Source: DUQW01 sp050953825 (lineage in GTDB: Bacteria; Bacillota_I; Bacilli_A; Acholeplasmatales; Acholeplasmataceae). Taken from it: a stretch of 64,000 bases of DNA. The stretch is from NCBI GenBank assembly GCA_050953825.1, contig JBMNNF010000013.1, forward strand, positions 316,192 to 380,191, read 5' to 3'. The notes below the pieces were generated by a model. The model was not told the DNA's origin. It did no database searches and saw only the letters and a program-made list of their open reading frames with translations. Of the stretch, positions 17,454 to 27,345 are shown piece after piece (the first letter of the stretch is position 1; each line of letters starts with the position of its first letter). Position numbers and translations under genes: made by a program.

Positions 17454-20315
17454 ATGAAAAAGTTTTTATTAGCAATTTTATTGTTGTTTAGTGTGGTAAC
17501 ATTGGTTGCGTGTGAAGACAAACCAGATCCAAAACCACCGGCAACGGATACAGTAAAACCAGTAATTACTGTTCCAGGAGCAGAAGTTGAAGTTTATGTT
17601 GGTGATGAGTTTGATCCAATGACCAATGTAACGGCAACTGATGATAAAGATGGTAATATTACCAATAAGATTACGCATACATCTAATCCAGCACTTGATT
17701 TAACTAAGGCCGGCCGATATACCATTACCTACAAAGTCAAAGATACAGCAGGAAATGAAGGAACCAAAGATGTAGTTGTCATTGTCAAAGAACGTCCACA
17801 AGGATTAGGAATTGAAAATACTAATTTTGCTGAATGGGACGAAGAAAGAGGATTGCCTGTTGGTTGGAATAGTTGGGTTAACGAATCACAAGGTGTGGCT
17901 GCTACATTCTCTCATGTAGACGGAGAAGTAGTAGTTGATATTACCCAACAATCAACTGGTGAAAATAATAGAGATAATAACTGGTGGGATGTCCAATTCA
18001 AGTGTAATACCGTAACATTCCCAGCTTTTGAATCTTACACTTTAAGAATTTGGGCTTATGCTGAACATGAACGCTATATGATGGTTCAAATCCAAAAAGG
18101 CGGATTAGAACCTAAAGCAATTGATAGCAAATTAGTTGAGTTAGGTACAACCGTACCAACCGAACCAATTGAAATTGATTTCTTCGGTTTACAAGATGCT
18201 AACAATGCTGAACTTCAATTTTCTCTTGGTACTTTCTTTAAGGTGGCTGATACTCATGCTGATAAACAAACGGTCTTAGGAAAAGTATACTTCGTCAAAA
18301 TTGAAATCGTTAGTGGACCAGAAATTGAAAACCAAGCACCAATGCTAAAAGGTAGCGATATTTTTGTTCCAATTGGCGGTCAAGTTTTAATCAAGCAAGG
18401 AATCATTGTCAAAGATGACAGAGACAAGTTAACTTTAGAAAACGTTACCGCAACTCCTGTAGGAGGCGTTGCACTAGATGTTAATGTTCCGGGCACTTAT
18501 GAATATGAATATTCAGTTACTGACTCTGAAGAAATGAAGACTACAATGAGAAGAAAATTCATTGTTGGTTCATTTATTATTCCAACTATGGACAAATGGA
18601 CTGCGTGGACAGGAGATGGTGGTGAACAAACTGTTACCGCGCCAGCAGGATCAACCGAAGCTCAAATTAAAGTTACTACATTAGGGAAATATGCATGGAG
18701 TAACCAATTCAAATTAACAAAGTTAATGGGAACAAAAGGAACTTATCGTATTAAGTTTACTGCATCTTCAACCCCAGCTAGAACGATTCTTTTTGCCTTA
18801 GAAGAAAACTATGGTGTTGGCGTTCCAAAAGTATGGCACAGATTAGATCTAACTCCAGATGCACAAACATTTAAGTTTGATTTAACTCTACCAGCAAATG
18901 CTACTAGTCCAGGACAATTCCAATTCTTTATGGGCAATTTTAAGGATCACAAAGTAGTAGTAGAAAAGGAAGATACTTTTCCATATAAAGATGGTATATT
19001 TGTTCCATCAACAATCGTAATTAAAGACTTCGCAGTAAGAGAAGTGCTTCCAGAGGCGGGATTAAAGAATGGAAACTTTGCTGAATGGGATGCTGAAAAA
19101 GGAGTTCCAAAAGGATGGAATAAATGGGTTAACACAGGTCAAGATGTTGTTGCTGAATATTCTCATGTTTACGGAAAAACAATGATTAATATTACCCAAC
19201 AACCAGCTAGCGATGATGATGAACTAGATAACAACTGGTGGGATGTTCAATTAAAATATGAACACCTTGTCTTTGATGCATATGAATCATATACATTAAA
19301 GATTTGGGCATATGCTGAAAGTCCAAGATATATGAGAATTAATCTTGGTGGCGGCGGTTTACCTGAAAGACCAATTAACGAACTTCAAGTAGAACTTGGT
19401 ACTAAAGTTCCAACTAAACCAATTGAAATTAATTTCTTTGGAAAGACTGACGCCGTTAATGCAACAGTAACTTTCCACTTTGGTACATTCTATAAAGTTC
19501 CAGGTGTTCCAGAAGATATGAAGACTGTCTTAGGTAAAGTTTATATTCAAAAAATAGAAATCGCTCCTGGTCCTGAACTAGTTAACCAACCACCAACAAT
19601 ACAAGGTGGTCCAATAGTTACTGATAAGGGTGTAGCAATTGATATTAAGAAGGGCATTAAAGTTCAAGATGATATGGACATTGTTAAGTTAGATAATGTT
19701 GTGGCAACACCAGTTGATCCAGCTAAACCATTAGACATTAATACTCCTGGTGCATATCCATACAAATATAAAATTACTGACTCTGAAGGAGAATCTGCTG
19801 AATTAACTAGAACTATTTATGTTGGCTCGTTTGTTGTTCCAACTATGGATAAATGGACTCAATGGGCTGATGGAGAACATGGCGCAGTTCAAACTGTTAC
19901 TGCTCCAGCAGGATCAACCGAAGCATCAATTAATGTCACGGGACTTGCTGATGTTGCATGGCGTAACCAATTTAAGTTAACCAATGTTATTGGTACTAAA
20001 GGAACATATCAGATTAAGTTTAAAGCTAAAGCATCTGTTGCTAGATCAATTATTTTTGCTTTAGAACAAAGTTATGGCGTTGGCGTTCCAAGAACATGGA
20101 GTAAAATTGATTTAACTACTGAATTCGCTGAATTTATCTTTACGTTAAAATTACCAGAAGATGCTAAAGAAACTGGTGCACTCGCATTCTTCTTGGGTGA
20201 TGCTTCAACTGAAAAAGTAGTGGTTGATGGTGTAGATACATTCCCATTTGCTGGTGGTACTTATATTCCAGCAGTAATTACAATTAAGGATTTCACAGTT
20301 ACTAAAATTTCATAA
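17454..20315 (+). CDS. Modular lipoprotein with Ig-like and carbohydrate-binding modules, internally duplicated
   Basis: Likely holds glucan at the cell surface. The lipobox VTLVAC lies near residue 20. An Ig-like (DUF5011-type) domain follows at residues ~35-118 (VYVGDEFDPMTNVTATDDKD, AGRYTITYKVKDTAGN). Then a block of CBM-like module, Ig-like spacer and second CBM-like module occurs twice, residues ~122-530 and ~535-953. Both copies share FAEWDEERG/FAEWDAEKG, NNWWDVQ and LGTFFKV/FGTFYKV. No catalytic motif is visible. AAGGAGG precedes the ATG by 12 bp, a slightly long spacing. First gene behind P2 and followed at once by a hairpin terminator, so it is probably the most highly expressed product of the second unit. 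Confidence 0.82.
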   Translation: MKKFLLAILLLFSVVTLVACEDKPDPKPPATDTVKPVITVPGAEVEVYVGDEFDPMTNVTATDDKDGNITNKITHTSNPALDLTKAGRYTITYKVKDTAGNEGTKDVVVIVKERPQGLGIENTNFAEWDEERGLPVGWNSWVNESQGVAATFSHVDGEVVVDITQQSTGENNRDNNWWDVQFKCNTVTFPAFESYTLRIWAYAEHERYMMVQIQKGGLEPKAIDSKLVELGTTVPTEPIEIDFFGLQDANNAELQFSLGTFFKVADTHADKQTVLGKVYFVKIEIVSGPEIENQAPMLKGSDIFVPIGGQVLIKQGIIVKDDRDKLTLENVTATPVGGVALDVNVPGTYEYEYSVTDSEEMKTTMRRKFIVGSFIIPTMDKWTAWTGDGGEQTVTAPAGSTEAQIKVTTLGKYAWSNQFKLTKLMGTKGTYRIKFTASSTPARTILFALEENYGVGVPKVWHRLDLTPDAQTFKFDLTLPANATSPGQFQFFMGNFKDHKVVVEKEDTFPYKDGIFVPSTIVIKDFAVREVLPEAGLKNGNFAEWDAEKGVPKGWNKWVNTGQDVVAEYSHVYGKTMINITQQPASDDDELDNNWWDVQLKYEHLVFDAYESYTLKIWAYAESPRYMRINLGGGGLPERPINELQVELGTKVPTKPIEINFFGKTDAVNATVTFHFGTFYKVPGVPEDMKTVLGKVYIQKIEIAPGPELVNQPPTIQGGPIVTDKGVAIDIKKGIKVQDDMDIVKLDNVVATPVDPAKPLDINTPGAYPYKYKITDSEGESAELTRTIYVGSFVVPTMDKWTQWADGEHGAVQTVTAPAGSTEASINVTGLADVAWRNQFKLTNVIGTKGTYQIKFKAKASVARSIIFALEQSYGVGVPRTWSKIDLTTEFAEFIFTLKLPEDAKETGALAFFLGDASTEKVVVDGVDTFPFAGGTYIPAVITIKDFTVTKIS

Positions 20316-20332
20316 TTATCGTTTTATTTCGT

Positions 20333-20360
20333 AAAGGGCGCATGGCCGCATGCGCCTTTT
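20333..20360 (+). terminator. Hairpin terminator or attenuator after the CBM lipoprotein gene
   Basis: Stem AAAGGGCGCATG / CATGCGCCTTTT with one bulged G and a 4-nt loop. The T-run is short (four T), so read-through into the downstream enzymes is plausible; no other promoter is obvious before them. Confidence 0.75.
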
Positions 20361-20373
20361 ACCTTACTTGATA

Positions 20374-21585
20374 ATGAAATATACAGAAATAATTCAAAAA
20401 ATTGAACAGACAGCAATCAAGTTTTTTTCAAAGTATACTAATTTAGACGAAAATTCAACCGGATATGGTTTAACCATAGATAATACTAATGATTTTAATG
20501 TTGCTACGATTGCCGGTAGTGGTTTTATGTTATCTGGTTTAATTATCGCTGATACTAGAGGCTATCTTGAAAGAAGTGTAGCAGTTGAAATTGCGAGAAA
20601 GACCCTTAAGAACTTTTATGAAAATATTGATCACTATGAAGGGTTTTTTATCCATTTCGCTGATTTTAAGACTGGAAAAAGATACAAAGTTTGTGAATAT
20701 TCAACCGTTGATACGATGCTATTTTTATGTGGAGCGATTGCGGTCGATAGTTATTTTCATGATGAAGTAATTAATGTGTATTTTAATAAATTAATTAAAC
20801 GAATTAATTTTCCTAAATTTATCCATGATAAAAATGGAAAACCAATTTTCTATATGGCATATAATCCAGATCATGGTGGACAATATGTCAAAGGTGATCC
20901 TGGATTTATCCATCACTGGTCAATGTTTGCTGAACAATTACCACTTTATGTTATTTATGCTGGATTAGGATATGAGAATGCCTTAGAAGTTTATCAAAGT
21001 TTTCAAAGAAAGAAAGGATCATATAAAGATATTGAATATATTTATACGCCAGGGAATGCCTTATTTGTTTATCAATATCCACTCGCTTTTCTCGACTTAG
21101 AAAATATCACTGATAACGATGGTATTAATTGGCATAATAACGCTAAAAAAGCGATATTATCCCATCAACAATTATCAATTGATATTAGTCATATTTACCC
21201 AACTTTTAACCAATATGCCTTTGGCTTTACTTCAGGGATGACTAAATCAGGATATCAAGTTTTCCGGGGGTTACCTAATATTGAAAATCAATATGCCACT
21301 GATGGTACGGTCCATCCAAATGCGGTTGTAGGATCATTAAGTATTGCTGATGAGATTGCCGTACCAGGAGTTGAATATTTATATCAAAAACCTAAGTTAT
21401 TTCAAGAATATGGTTTTGTTGGTGGCTACAATGAAAGTAAAGATTGGATTGCTGATTGTTATTTATCAATTGATAAAGGATTAGAAATGTTGATGGCCAA
21501 TGCATATCTTTCAAATGATGTAAGACGCGCTTTTATGAGTCACGAAATTATTGTCAAAGGACTAAAAAAATTAAAATGGCGATAA
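20374..21585 (+). CDS. GH144-like glucanase without signal peptide
   Basis: 403 residues from ATG 20374; the earlier ATG at 20350 lies inside the terminator stem and is unlikely. Motifs match the PF10091/GH144 fold: FNVATIAGSGFMLSGLIIAD, GFFIHFADFKTGKRYKV, YSTVDTMLFLCGAIAV, MAYNPDHGGQ, HHWSMFAEQLPLYVIYAGLG. It has no signal peptide, so it should act in the cytoplasm on imported oligosaccharides, unlike the lipoprotein paralogue at 15985. There is no clear Shine-Dalgarno sequence before the start, which is unusual for this locus. It overlaps the GH13 gene by 10 bp. Confidence 0.78.
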   Translation: MKYTEIIQKIEQTAIKFFSKYTNLDENSTGYGLTIDNTNDFNVATIAGSGFMLSGLIIADTRGYLERSVAVEIARKTLKNFYENIDHYEGFFIHFADFKTGKRYKVCEYSTVDTMLFLCGAIAVDSYFHDEVINVYFNKLIKRINFPKFIHDKNGKPIFYMAYNPDHGGQYVKGDPGFIHHWSMFAEQLPLYVIYAGLGYENALEVYQSFQRKKGSYKDIEYIYTPGNALFVYQYPLAFLDLENITDNDGINWHNNAKKAILSHQQLSIDISHIYPTFNQYAFGFTSGMTKSGYQVFRGLPNIENQYATDGTVHPNAVVGSLSIADEIAVPGVEYLYQKPKLFQEYGFVGGYNESKDWIADCYLSIDKGLEMLMANAYLSNDVRRAFMSHEIIVKGLKKLKWR

Positions 21586-23120
21586 TCTATCAAATCTATC
21601 CCCTTAGTTTTTTAGATACTAACTATGATGGTATTGGAGATTTAAAGGGGATAATCAAAAAAGTCGAATATTTAAAAGAATTAGGAATTGAGTATCTTTG
21701 GATTACTCCATTTTTCCAATCACCAATGGAAGATAACGGCTATGATATTAGTGATTATTACCAAGTTAATCCCATCTTTGGTACTATGGACGATTTAAAA
21801 GAATTAATTGATGTTGCTAAACAACATCATATTAAAATAATTTTAGATTTAGTCTTAAATCATACCAGTACTAAACATCATTGGTTCCAAGAAGCCAGCA
21901 AAGATGTTAATAGTAAATACCATGATTATTATATTTGGAGTGATAATCCACCACCAATTAATTCAATCTTTGGTGGATCAGCTTGGGAATACATCCCAAG
22001 CGCTGGGAAATATTATCTCCATATGTTTTCTGTCGGGCAAGCTGATTTAAATTGGAAAAACCAACATTTAAGAGAAGAACTATATCAAATGATTAATTAT
22101 TATATTGATATGGGTGTTGGTGGGTTTAGATTGGATGTTTTAGATTTAATTGGCAAAGACTTAGAAAACAATAATCTTTATAATTCAGATTTATTATTAA
22201 AATACTTAATAGAATTAAATGAAAGCTGTTTTAAAGGAAAAGATATCTTTACTGTTGGTGAAATGAATTTACCAATTGAAAAAGCTCATTACTTGAGCAA
22301 ACATGAAATTCTAACAACCGTTTTTCAATTTAACCATATCGCTTTAGATGAAGTAGCTGGAAAAGGGAAATGGGAACTTAAAAAGTTAGAATTAACTGAT
22401 TTAAAAGAAGCATTAAACAAAATTCAACAAGTTTATTCTAAGGATGGAATGCCATCACTTTTTTGGTCAAATCATGACCAACCACGAGCCCTTGGAAGAT
22501 ATTTAAACTTGGATTACCGTTACTACGGACAAACCATGTTATTTATGTTGATGTATTTACAAAAAGGACACATCTTTATTTATCAAGGTGAAGAATTTGG
22601 AATGTCTGGTTTAGGAATGGTCGATATTGATAAGTATCAAGATATTGAAGCTATCAACTATTATAATTTGGCAATTCAAACTAAACCGAAAGAAGAAGTA
22701 TTAAAGAGTTTAGCTGTTAAAGCCAGAGATCATGCACGGACGCCAATGCAATGGAACGATAATAAATACGCTGGCTTTTCTCAAGTTAAACCATGGATGG
22801 ATGTCAACAACAATTATCATAAAGTTAACTCGGAAAAAGATTATAATAGTGAGCAGTCAATTTATAAGTTTTTGAAAAAACTATTAGAAATTAGAAAGAA
22901 TAATCCAACATTTGAAAAAGGATCATTCAAATTAGTTGATTTAGGACCTCATATTTTTGCGTATGAGCGAATTTTAGATCACAACTATTTAATAGTCTGT
23001 AATTTTAGTGATAAAAATCAACCTTTTAAAAAAGTTAAAGGTGAAATTATCCTAAACAATTATAATGATTTAGATAATGAATTAAGGCCTTATCAAGCGT
23101 TATTGATGAAAAGGAGGTAA
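21576..23120 (+). CDS. GH13 alpha-glucosidase (oligo-1,6-glucosidase type)
   Basis: Hydrolyses alpha-glucosidic bonds at the non-reducing end. A TIM barrel with the four GH13 regions is visible: DLVLNHTS, GGFRLDVLD (nucleophile D187), TVGEM (acid/base E229) and WSNHDQPRA (D301). The residue after the nucleophile is Val; in this family Val at that position goes with alpha-1,6 specificity and Ala with alpha-1,4. The 514-residue length fits a cytoplasmic oligo-1,6-glucosidase or dextran glucosidase, and there is no signal peptide. Its presence in a beta-glucan locus is odd; see findings. Confidence 0.88.
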   Translation: MAIIYQIYPLSFLDTNYDGIGDLKGIIKKVEYLKELGIEYLWITPFFQSPMEDNGYDISDYYQVNPIFGTMDDLKELIDVAKQHHIKIILDLVLNHTSTKHHWFQEASKDVNSKYHDYYIWSDNPPPINSIFGGSAWEYIPSAGKYYLHMFSVGQADLNWKNQHLREELYQMINYYIDMGVGGFRLDVLDLIGKDLENNNLYNSDLLLKYLIELNESCFKGKDIFTVGEMNLPIEKAHYLSKHEILTTVFQFNHIALDEVAGKGKWELKKLELTDLKEALNKIQQVYSKDGMPSLFWSNHDQPRALGRYLNLDYRYYGQTMLFMLMYLQKGHIFIYQGEEFGMSGLGMVDIDKYQDIEAINYYNLAIQTKPKEEVLKSLAVKARDHARTPMQWNDNKYAGFSQVKPWMDVNNNYHKVNSEKDYNSEQSIYKFLKKLLEIRKNNPTFEKGSFKLVDLGPHIFAYERILDHNYLIVCNFSDKNQPFKKVKGEIILNNYNDLDNELRPYQALLMKRR

Positions 23121-23124
23121 TTCT

Positions 23125-24081
23125 ATGGCTACGATTAAAGATGTTGCTAAACTGGCGGGAGTTTCAATTTCAACCGCTTCTTTAGCACTAAACGATTTGC
23201 CAAATGTCAGTCAAAAGACTAAAGAGAAAGTCTTACAAGCAGCTGAAGCGTTAGGCTATCACCCTAACTTGAGCGCAAGATCACTTAAGACTAATAAAAC
23301 TGGAAATGTCGGTGTCTTTATTTATGGTTTTGGTGGTCCGATATTTTCTGATTTACTAGAAACAATCCATATAGAACTATTAAAAGAGGGATTAAATTTA
23401 ATTGTATCAACTGGTAAAAGTTCAACTGAATTATTAAAAAACAAGCAAGTTGATGGTGCAATTATTTTTGACACGAGAATCACCGATGAAGAAATCATTT
23501 CTTACGCTAAAAGTAAACCAGTAATTGTTTTAGACCGAAATTTAGAACATCCTAATGTCTACTCATCGGTCGTTAAAAACAAACAAATGGTTTATGAGTT
23601 AATTAAAGCGATGATTAAAAAAGGATACAAAAAATTTTCATATGCCAGTGGACCACAACGCACTAAAGATAATGAAGATAGACATGAAGGTTTTTTAAAA
23701 GCTTTAGAGGAAGAAAAAATTGTACCACATTTGCAATTCGTTGGTAACTTTACCATTGAAAGTGGTTATGCAATTGGCGAATCAATTGCCAAAATTGATG
23801 ATAAACCGGACTTTGTCTTTTGTGCCAACGATGAAATGGCCGTTGGGTTAATTCGGGCACTAAAAGATAATCGAATCCAAATCCCTCAACAAATTGCTGT
23901 TGCTGGATTTGACGGAATTTATTTAGGTGATTATATTACACCTAAACTCACAACAATTAAAGTTGATTATTTAAATTGGGGGATTTATATTTCTCAAAAA
24001 ATGATCTTATTAGTTAAAGGTCATGATGTTTATGAATTGAAAGAACCAAAAGCGGAAATTATCTACAAGAAAAGTACTTAG
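23125..24081 (+). CDS. LacI-family transcriptional regulator
   Basis: 318 residues. The N-terminal helix-turn-helix (ATIKDVAKLAGVSISTASLAL, residues 2-22) is followed by the hinge (ARSLKTNKTGNVGVF) and a periplasmic-binding-protein-like effector domain ending with FDGIYLGDYITPKLTTIKV. Recognition helix positions read STASLAL instead of the more common TVSRVLN. It begins 5 bp after the GH13 gene behind AAAGGAGG, so it is produced with the operon and probably binds the TCGAAACGTTTCGA palindromes at P1 and P2. The inducer is unknown; a sophoro-oligosaccharide is a reasonable guess. Confidence 0.92.
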   Translation: MATIKDVAKLAGVSISTASLALNDLPNVSQKTKEKVLQAAEALGYHPNLSARSLKTNKTGNVGVFIYGFGGPIFSDLLETIHIELLKEGLNLIVSTGKSSTELLKNKQVDGAIIFDTRITDEEIISYAKSKPVIVLDRNLEHPNVYSSVVKNKQMVYELIKAMIKKGYKKFSYASGPQRTKDNEDRHEGFLKALEEEKIVPHLQFVGNFTIESGYAIGESIAKIDDKPDFVFCANDEMAVGLIRALKDNRIQIPQQIAVAGFDGIYLGDYITPKLTTIKVDYLNWGIYISQKMILLVKGHDVYELKEPKAEIIYKKST

Positions 24082-24117
24082 ACTGAATCAGAATTTAAAA
24101 TAGTAAGGCGGGATATT

Positions 24118-27100
24118 ATGATTATTAAAAATAAATTAAATATCAATTCGATTGGTAACGAATTAAAAATTGATATTTTACCATCGGGTGATATTTATAA
24201 AATTTATTATAAAGATCAAATGATCAATCAATTAAGAGGCAACTTAATTGATGGTATGGTTTCTAATATTTATTTAAAAAATACTAAAACTAAAGAATTT
24301 GCGCCATTACTAGGTTTAAAAAGTAATACTTTCAAAACGACTTTATTAGATAATCAAATCCTTTATGAAGGTATCGCTTTAAACGTTAAATACGAAGTAT
24401 TACTATCGGTTAAAGACTTCGTTTATACATATCAAGTTAGCCTATCAGGTACGGGTCAATTTGAACTTTACTTTACCCAAGATATTGGGTTAAATAGCCA
24501 AGGGGCTATTTTAAACAATGAAGCCTACAATGCCCAATATCTTGATCATCGTATTTTTAATACTAAATATGGCTTTACTACTTTATCTAGACAAAATCAA
24601 GGTCAAAACGATTTATTACAAATCGGTTCTAACTATGAAATTAGTAGTTATTCTACTGATATGTTACAGTTTTATGGCCTTCAATATAAAAAAGATAAAA
24701 TAATTAAAGGCTTAACCGAAGACGAACTTGAAAACAAGAACTTACAATATGAAATGCCGTTAATTGCCTTAAAAACTAAACCATTTGATTTAAAGAAAAT
24801 GGTCATTTCATTTTATGGAATGTATATCCCTAATCATGAAAAAATAGTGGAAACACCATTTGATTATGAATTAAATCATATTGAGAAAAATAAAATAGTA
24901 AAAGAATTAAAATTTACTAAACCATTAATTGGAGATCAAATTAATGGTAAAAGAACGAAACATCCATCATTAAATCGTGAATTCGTTGAATACAACGATA
25001 AACGCGAAGTGATTGCCTTTTTTGATGGCAATAAGCATGTCGTAATGAAAGAAAAAGAATTAATAACCCAAAGAACTCACGGGCATTTAATGATTTCAGG
25101 AGATTTGTTACATGCTGGAACTACAATGGCGGTAACTAATTTTATGAACGGGGTGTTTGCCAGTAGGATTGTTGTAGGCAACACTAATTTTCATCGGTTA
25201 AATGGTGATTTAAGAAACCAACTATATGTTGAAACAATCTCTGGATTAAGAATTTATCTGAAATTAGACAATAAGTGGCATCGTTTAGGTGTACCTAGTT
25301 ATTATGAAATGTCAGCTAGTAAAACCACTTGGGTTTATACCCTTGATAATGATGTCATTCACATAGATTACTACGTAGCATTAAATAAAAATGCTCAACA
25401 AATTGTATTTAGATCAAAAAATAAAATTAAATACGATCTTTTATTTTCAAATCAATTGTTGCTGGGCAATAATGAATATGAGTCAAAGCTTGAATTAAAA
25501 ATTAACAATAATGAAGCGACTATTCAATTTAACGATAATCAATTAGTAAATGATAATTATCCTAATTTGAAATATAAAATTTCATCTCAAGATGTGAAAT
25601 ATACTAATGATAGTGTCTTCTTTGACAAAGAGATGGGACACGGTTTTTTAGTTATGGAATACCAACAAAAAAATCAAGTAACGATTAATATTGAAGGTAC
25701 ATTAGATGAGTTTGCATCTAATCATATCAATTTTGAAAACGAATATTTAAAATACGAACAATTCATTAAAGACTTAATTTCTCTTGAAATTAAAAATGAT
25801 AATGAAATTTCTCATAAATTTAATAAAACTCTTTATTGGTTTACTCATAACGCTCTAGTTCATTATTCAAGCCCTCACGGTTTGGAACAAACCGGTGGTG
25901 CCGCTTGGGGAACTAGAGACGTTATTCAAGGACCCTTTGAGTTGTTTTTAGCACATAAAAAATATAATATTGCTCGTGAGATCTTGCTAAAAGTATATTC
26001 ACGTCAGTTTATTGATAATTATGATTGGCCACAATGGTTTATGTATGATAACTATAACTATATTCAAGCTCATGATTCACATGGTGATATCATCGTTTGG
26101 CCACTAAAAGCCCTGGCTGATTATTTGTTAATTACTGATGATTACGATATTTTATTTGAAAAGGTTCCTTATTATTCTAAAATTAATAACGCTTTTACAG
26201 AGCCAGACGCCGTTATTAATCACGTTAAAAATCAAATTAACACGATTATTGAAAGTTGTGTATCAGGAACATCACTACCGAAATATGGCGGTGGTGATTG
26301 GAATGATACACTACAACCAAAAGATCAAATGTTAACTCAAAAAATGGTATCAACTTGGACAATTAGTTTAATCTATCAAGCGTTTAACAGTTTTAATAAG
26401 AGTATCAATCAAATTGATGAAAAATTATCGGAATTAATTAATGAGTTTTTAATCAATTTAAAACGCGACTATGAACGTTATGTCATTATTGATGGCAAGA
26501 CAGCTGGGTTTATCATCTTTGAAGATGGTAAACCAATACCAGTCTTACATCCTAATGATGATAAGACTAAAATCTCATACCGCTTATTATCATATAAAAG
26601 ACCAATTATTGCCGAGTTAATTAGCCCGATTCAAGCTCAAATTAATCATAAATTAATGTTAGAATATCTACATTTTCCTGATGGTATGAGATTAATGGAC
26701 CACCCAGTTACTTATAAGGGCGGAGTAAGGACGCTTTTCCAAAGAGCTGAGACTGCGTCTAACTTTGGTCGTGAAGTTGGAATTTTATATGTTCACGCCC
26801 ATATTAGACACTTAGAAGCTTTAGCTAAATTAGGCGCCAGTGATGATTTGTTGTATGAATTCCAACAAATAAATCCAATTGGACTAAATAATTTCGTTAA
26901 AATTTCTAATATTCGACAATCCAATGTTTACTTTACTTCAAGTGATGCTAATTTTTATGATCGTTATGATGCGCAAGAAAAATTCCATTTATTAAAAGAG
27001 GGTAAAATTAAAGCGAAATCTGGATGGCGACTATATTCAAGTGGGCCAGGGATTTATATTAATCAATTAATTTCAAATTTCTTTGGCATCCGTCAATCTC

Positions 27101-27345
27101 ATAATCAATTATATTTAGATCCGACTCACAATTTAGATCAATTGGTAATTGAATTTAAATATAAAAATAAAAATATTTTAGTTAAATATTCATTTGGTGG
27201 TAACGATTATCTAATCGTCAATGGTAAAAAAATAAATATAGAAAGAGAAAATGAATATTATCGTAAGGGTGGTTATCTAATTAATGATTCGTTACTTCAA
27301 GATGATAATATCATTGAAATTAATTTGAAAAATGAAAACTGTTAA
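24118..27345 (+). CDS. 1,2-beta-oligoglucan phosphorylase-like GH94 enzyme
   Basis: Predicted to split beta-1,2-gluco-oligosaccharides with phosphate, releasing alpha-glucose 1-phosphate in the cytoplasm. The 1075-residue length agrees with the Listeria sophoro-oligosaccharide phosphorylase type (~1080) and is longer than cellobiose phosphorylases. The (alpha/alpha)6 catalytic region contains GGAAWGTRDVIQGP, FMYDNYNYIQAHDSHGD and GGGDWNDTLQP with catalytic Asp at ~727. The N-terminal ~400 residues are beta-sandwich. AAGGCGGG precedes the ATG. The neighbouring GH3, GH144 and ABC genes match the known Listeria arrangement, which supports the linkage assignment. Some risk remains that it acts on another beta-linkage. 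Confidence 0.82.
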   Translation: MIIKNKLNINSIGNELKIDILPSGDIYKIYYKDQMINQLRGNLIDGMVSNIYLKNTKTKEFAPLLGLKSNTFKTTLLDNQILYEGIALNVKYEVLLSVKDFVYTYQVSLSGTGQFELYFTQDIGLNSQGAILNNEAYNAQYLDHRIFNTKYGFTTLSRQNQGQNDLLQIGSNYEISSYSTDMLQFYGLQYKKDKIIKGLTEDELENKNLQYEMPLIALKTKPFDLKKMVISFYGMYIPNHEKIVETPFDYELNHIEKNKIVKELKFTKPLIGDQINGKRTKHPSLNREFVEYNDKREVIAFFDGNKHVVMKEKELITQRTHGHLMISGDLLHAGTTMAVTNFMNGVFASRIVVGNTNFHRLNGDLRNQLYVETISGLRIYLKLDNKWHRLGVPSYYEMSASKTTWVYTLDNDVIHIDYYVALNKNAQQIVFRSKNKIKYDLLFSNQLLLGNNEYESKLELKINNNEATIQFNDNQLVNDNYPNLKYKISSQDVKYTNDSVFFDKEMGHGFLVMEYQQKNQVTINIEGTLDEFASNHINFENEYLKYEQFIKDLISLEIKNDNEISHKFNKTLYWFTHNALVHYSSPHGLEQTGGAAWGTRDVIQGPFELFLAHKKYNIAREILLKVYSRQFIDNYDWPQWFMYDNYNYIQAHDSHGDIIVWPLKALADYLLITDDYDILFEKVPYYSKINNAFTEPDAVINHVKNQINTIIESCVSGTSLPKYGGGDWNDTLQPKDQMLTQKMVSTWTISLIYQAFNSFNKSINQIDEKLSELINEFLINLKRDYERYVIIDGKTAGFIIFEDGKPIPVLHPNDDKTKISYRLLSYKRPIIAELISPIQAQINHKLMLEYLHFPDGMRLMDHPVTYKGGVRTLFQRAETASNFGREVGILYVHAHIRHLEALAKLGASDDLLYEFQQINPIGLNNFVKISNIRQSNVYFTSSDANFYDRYDAQEKFHLLKEGKIKAKSGWRLYSSGPGIYINQLISNFFGIRQSHNQLYLDPTHNLDQLVIEFKYKNKNILVKYSFGGNDYLIVNGKKINIERENEYYRKGGYLINDSLLQDDNIIEINLKNENC

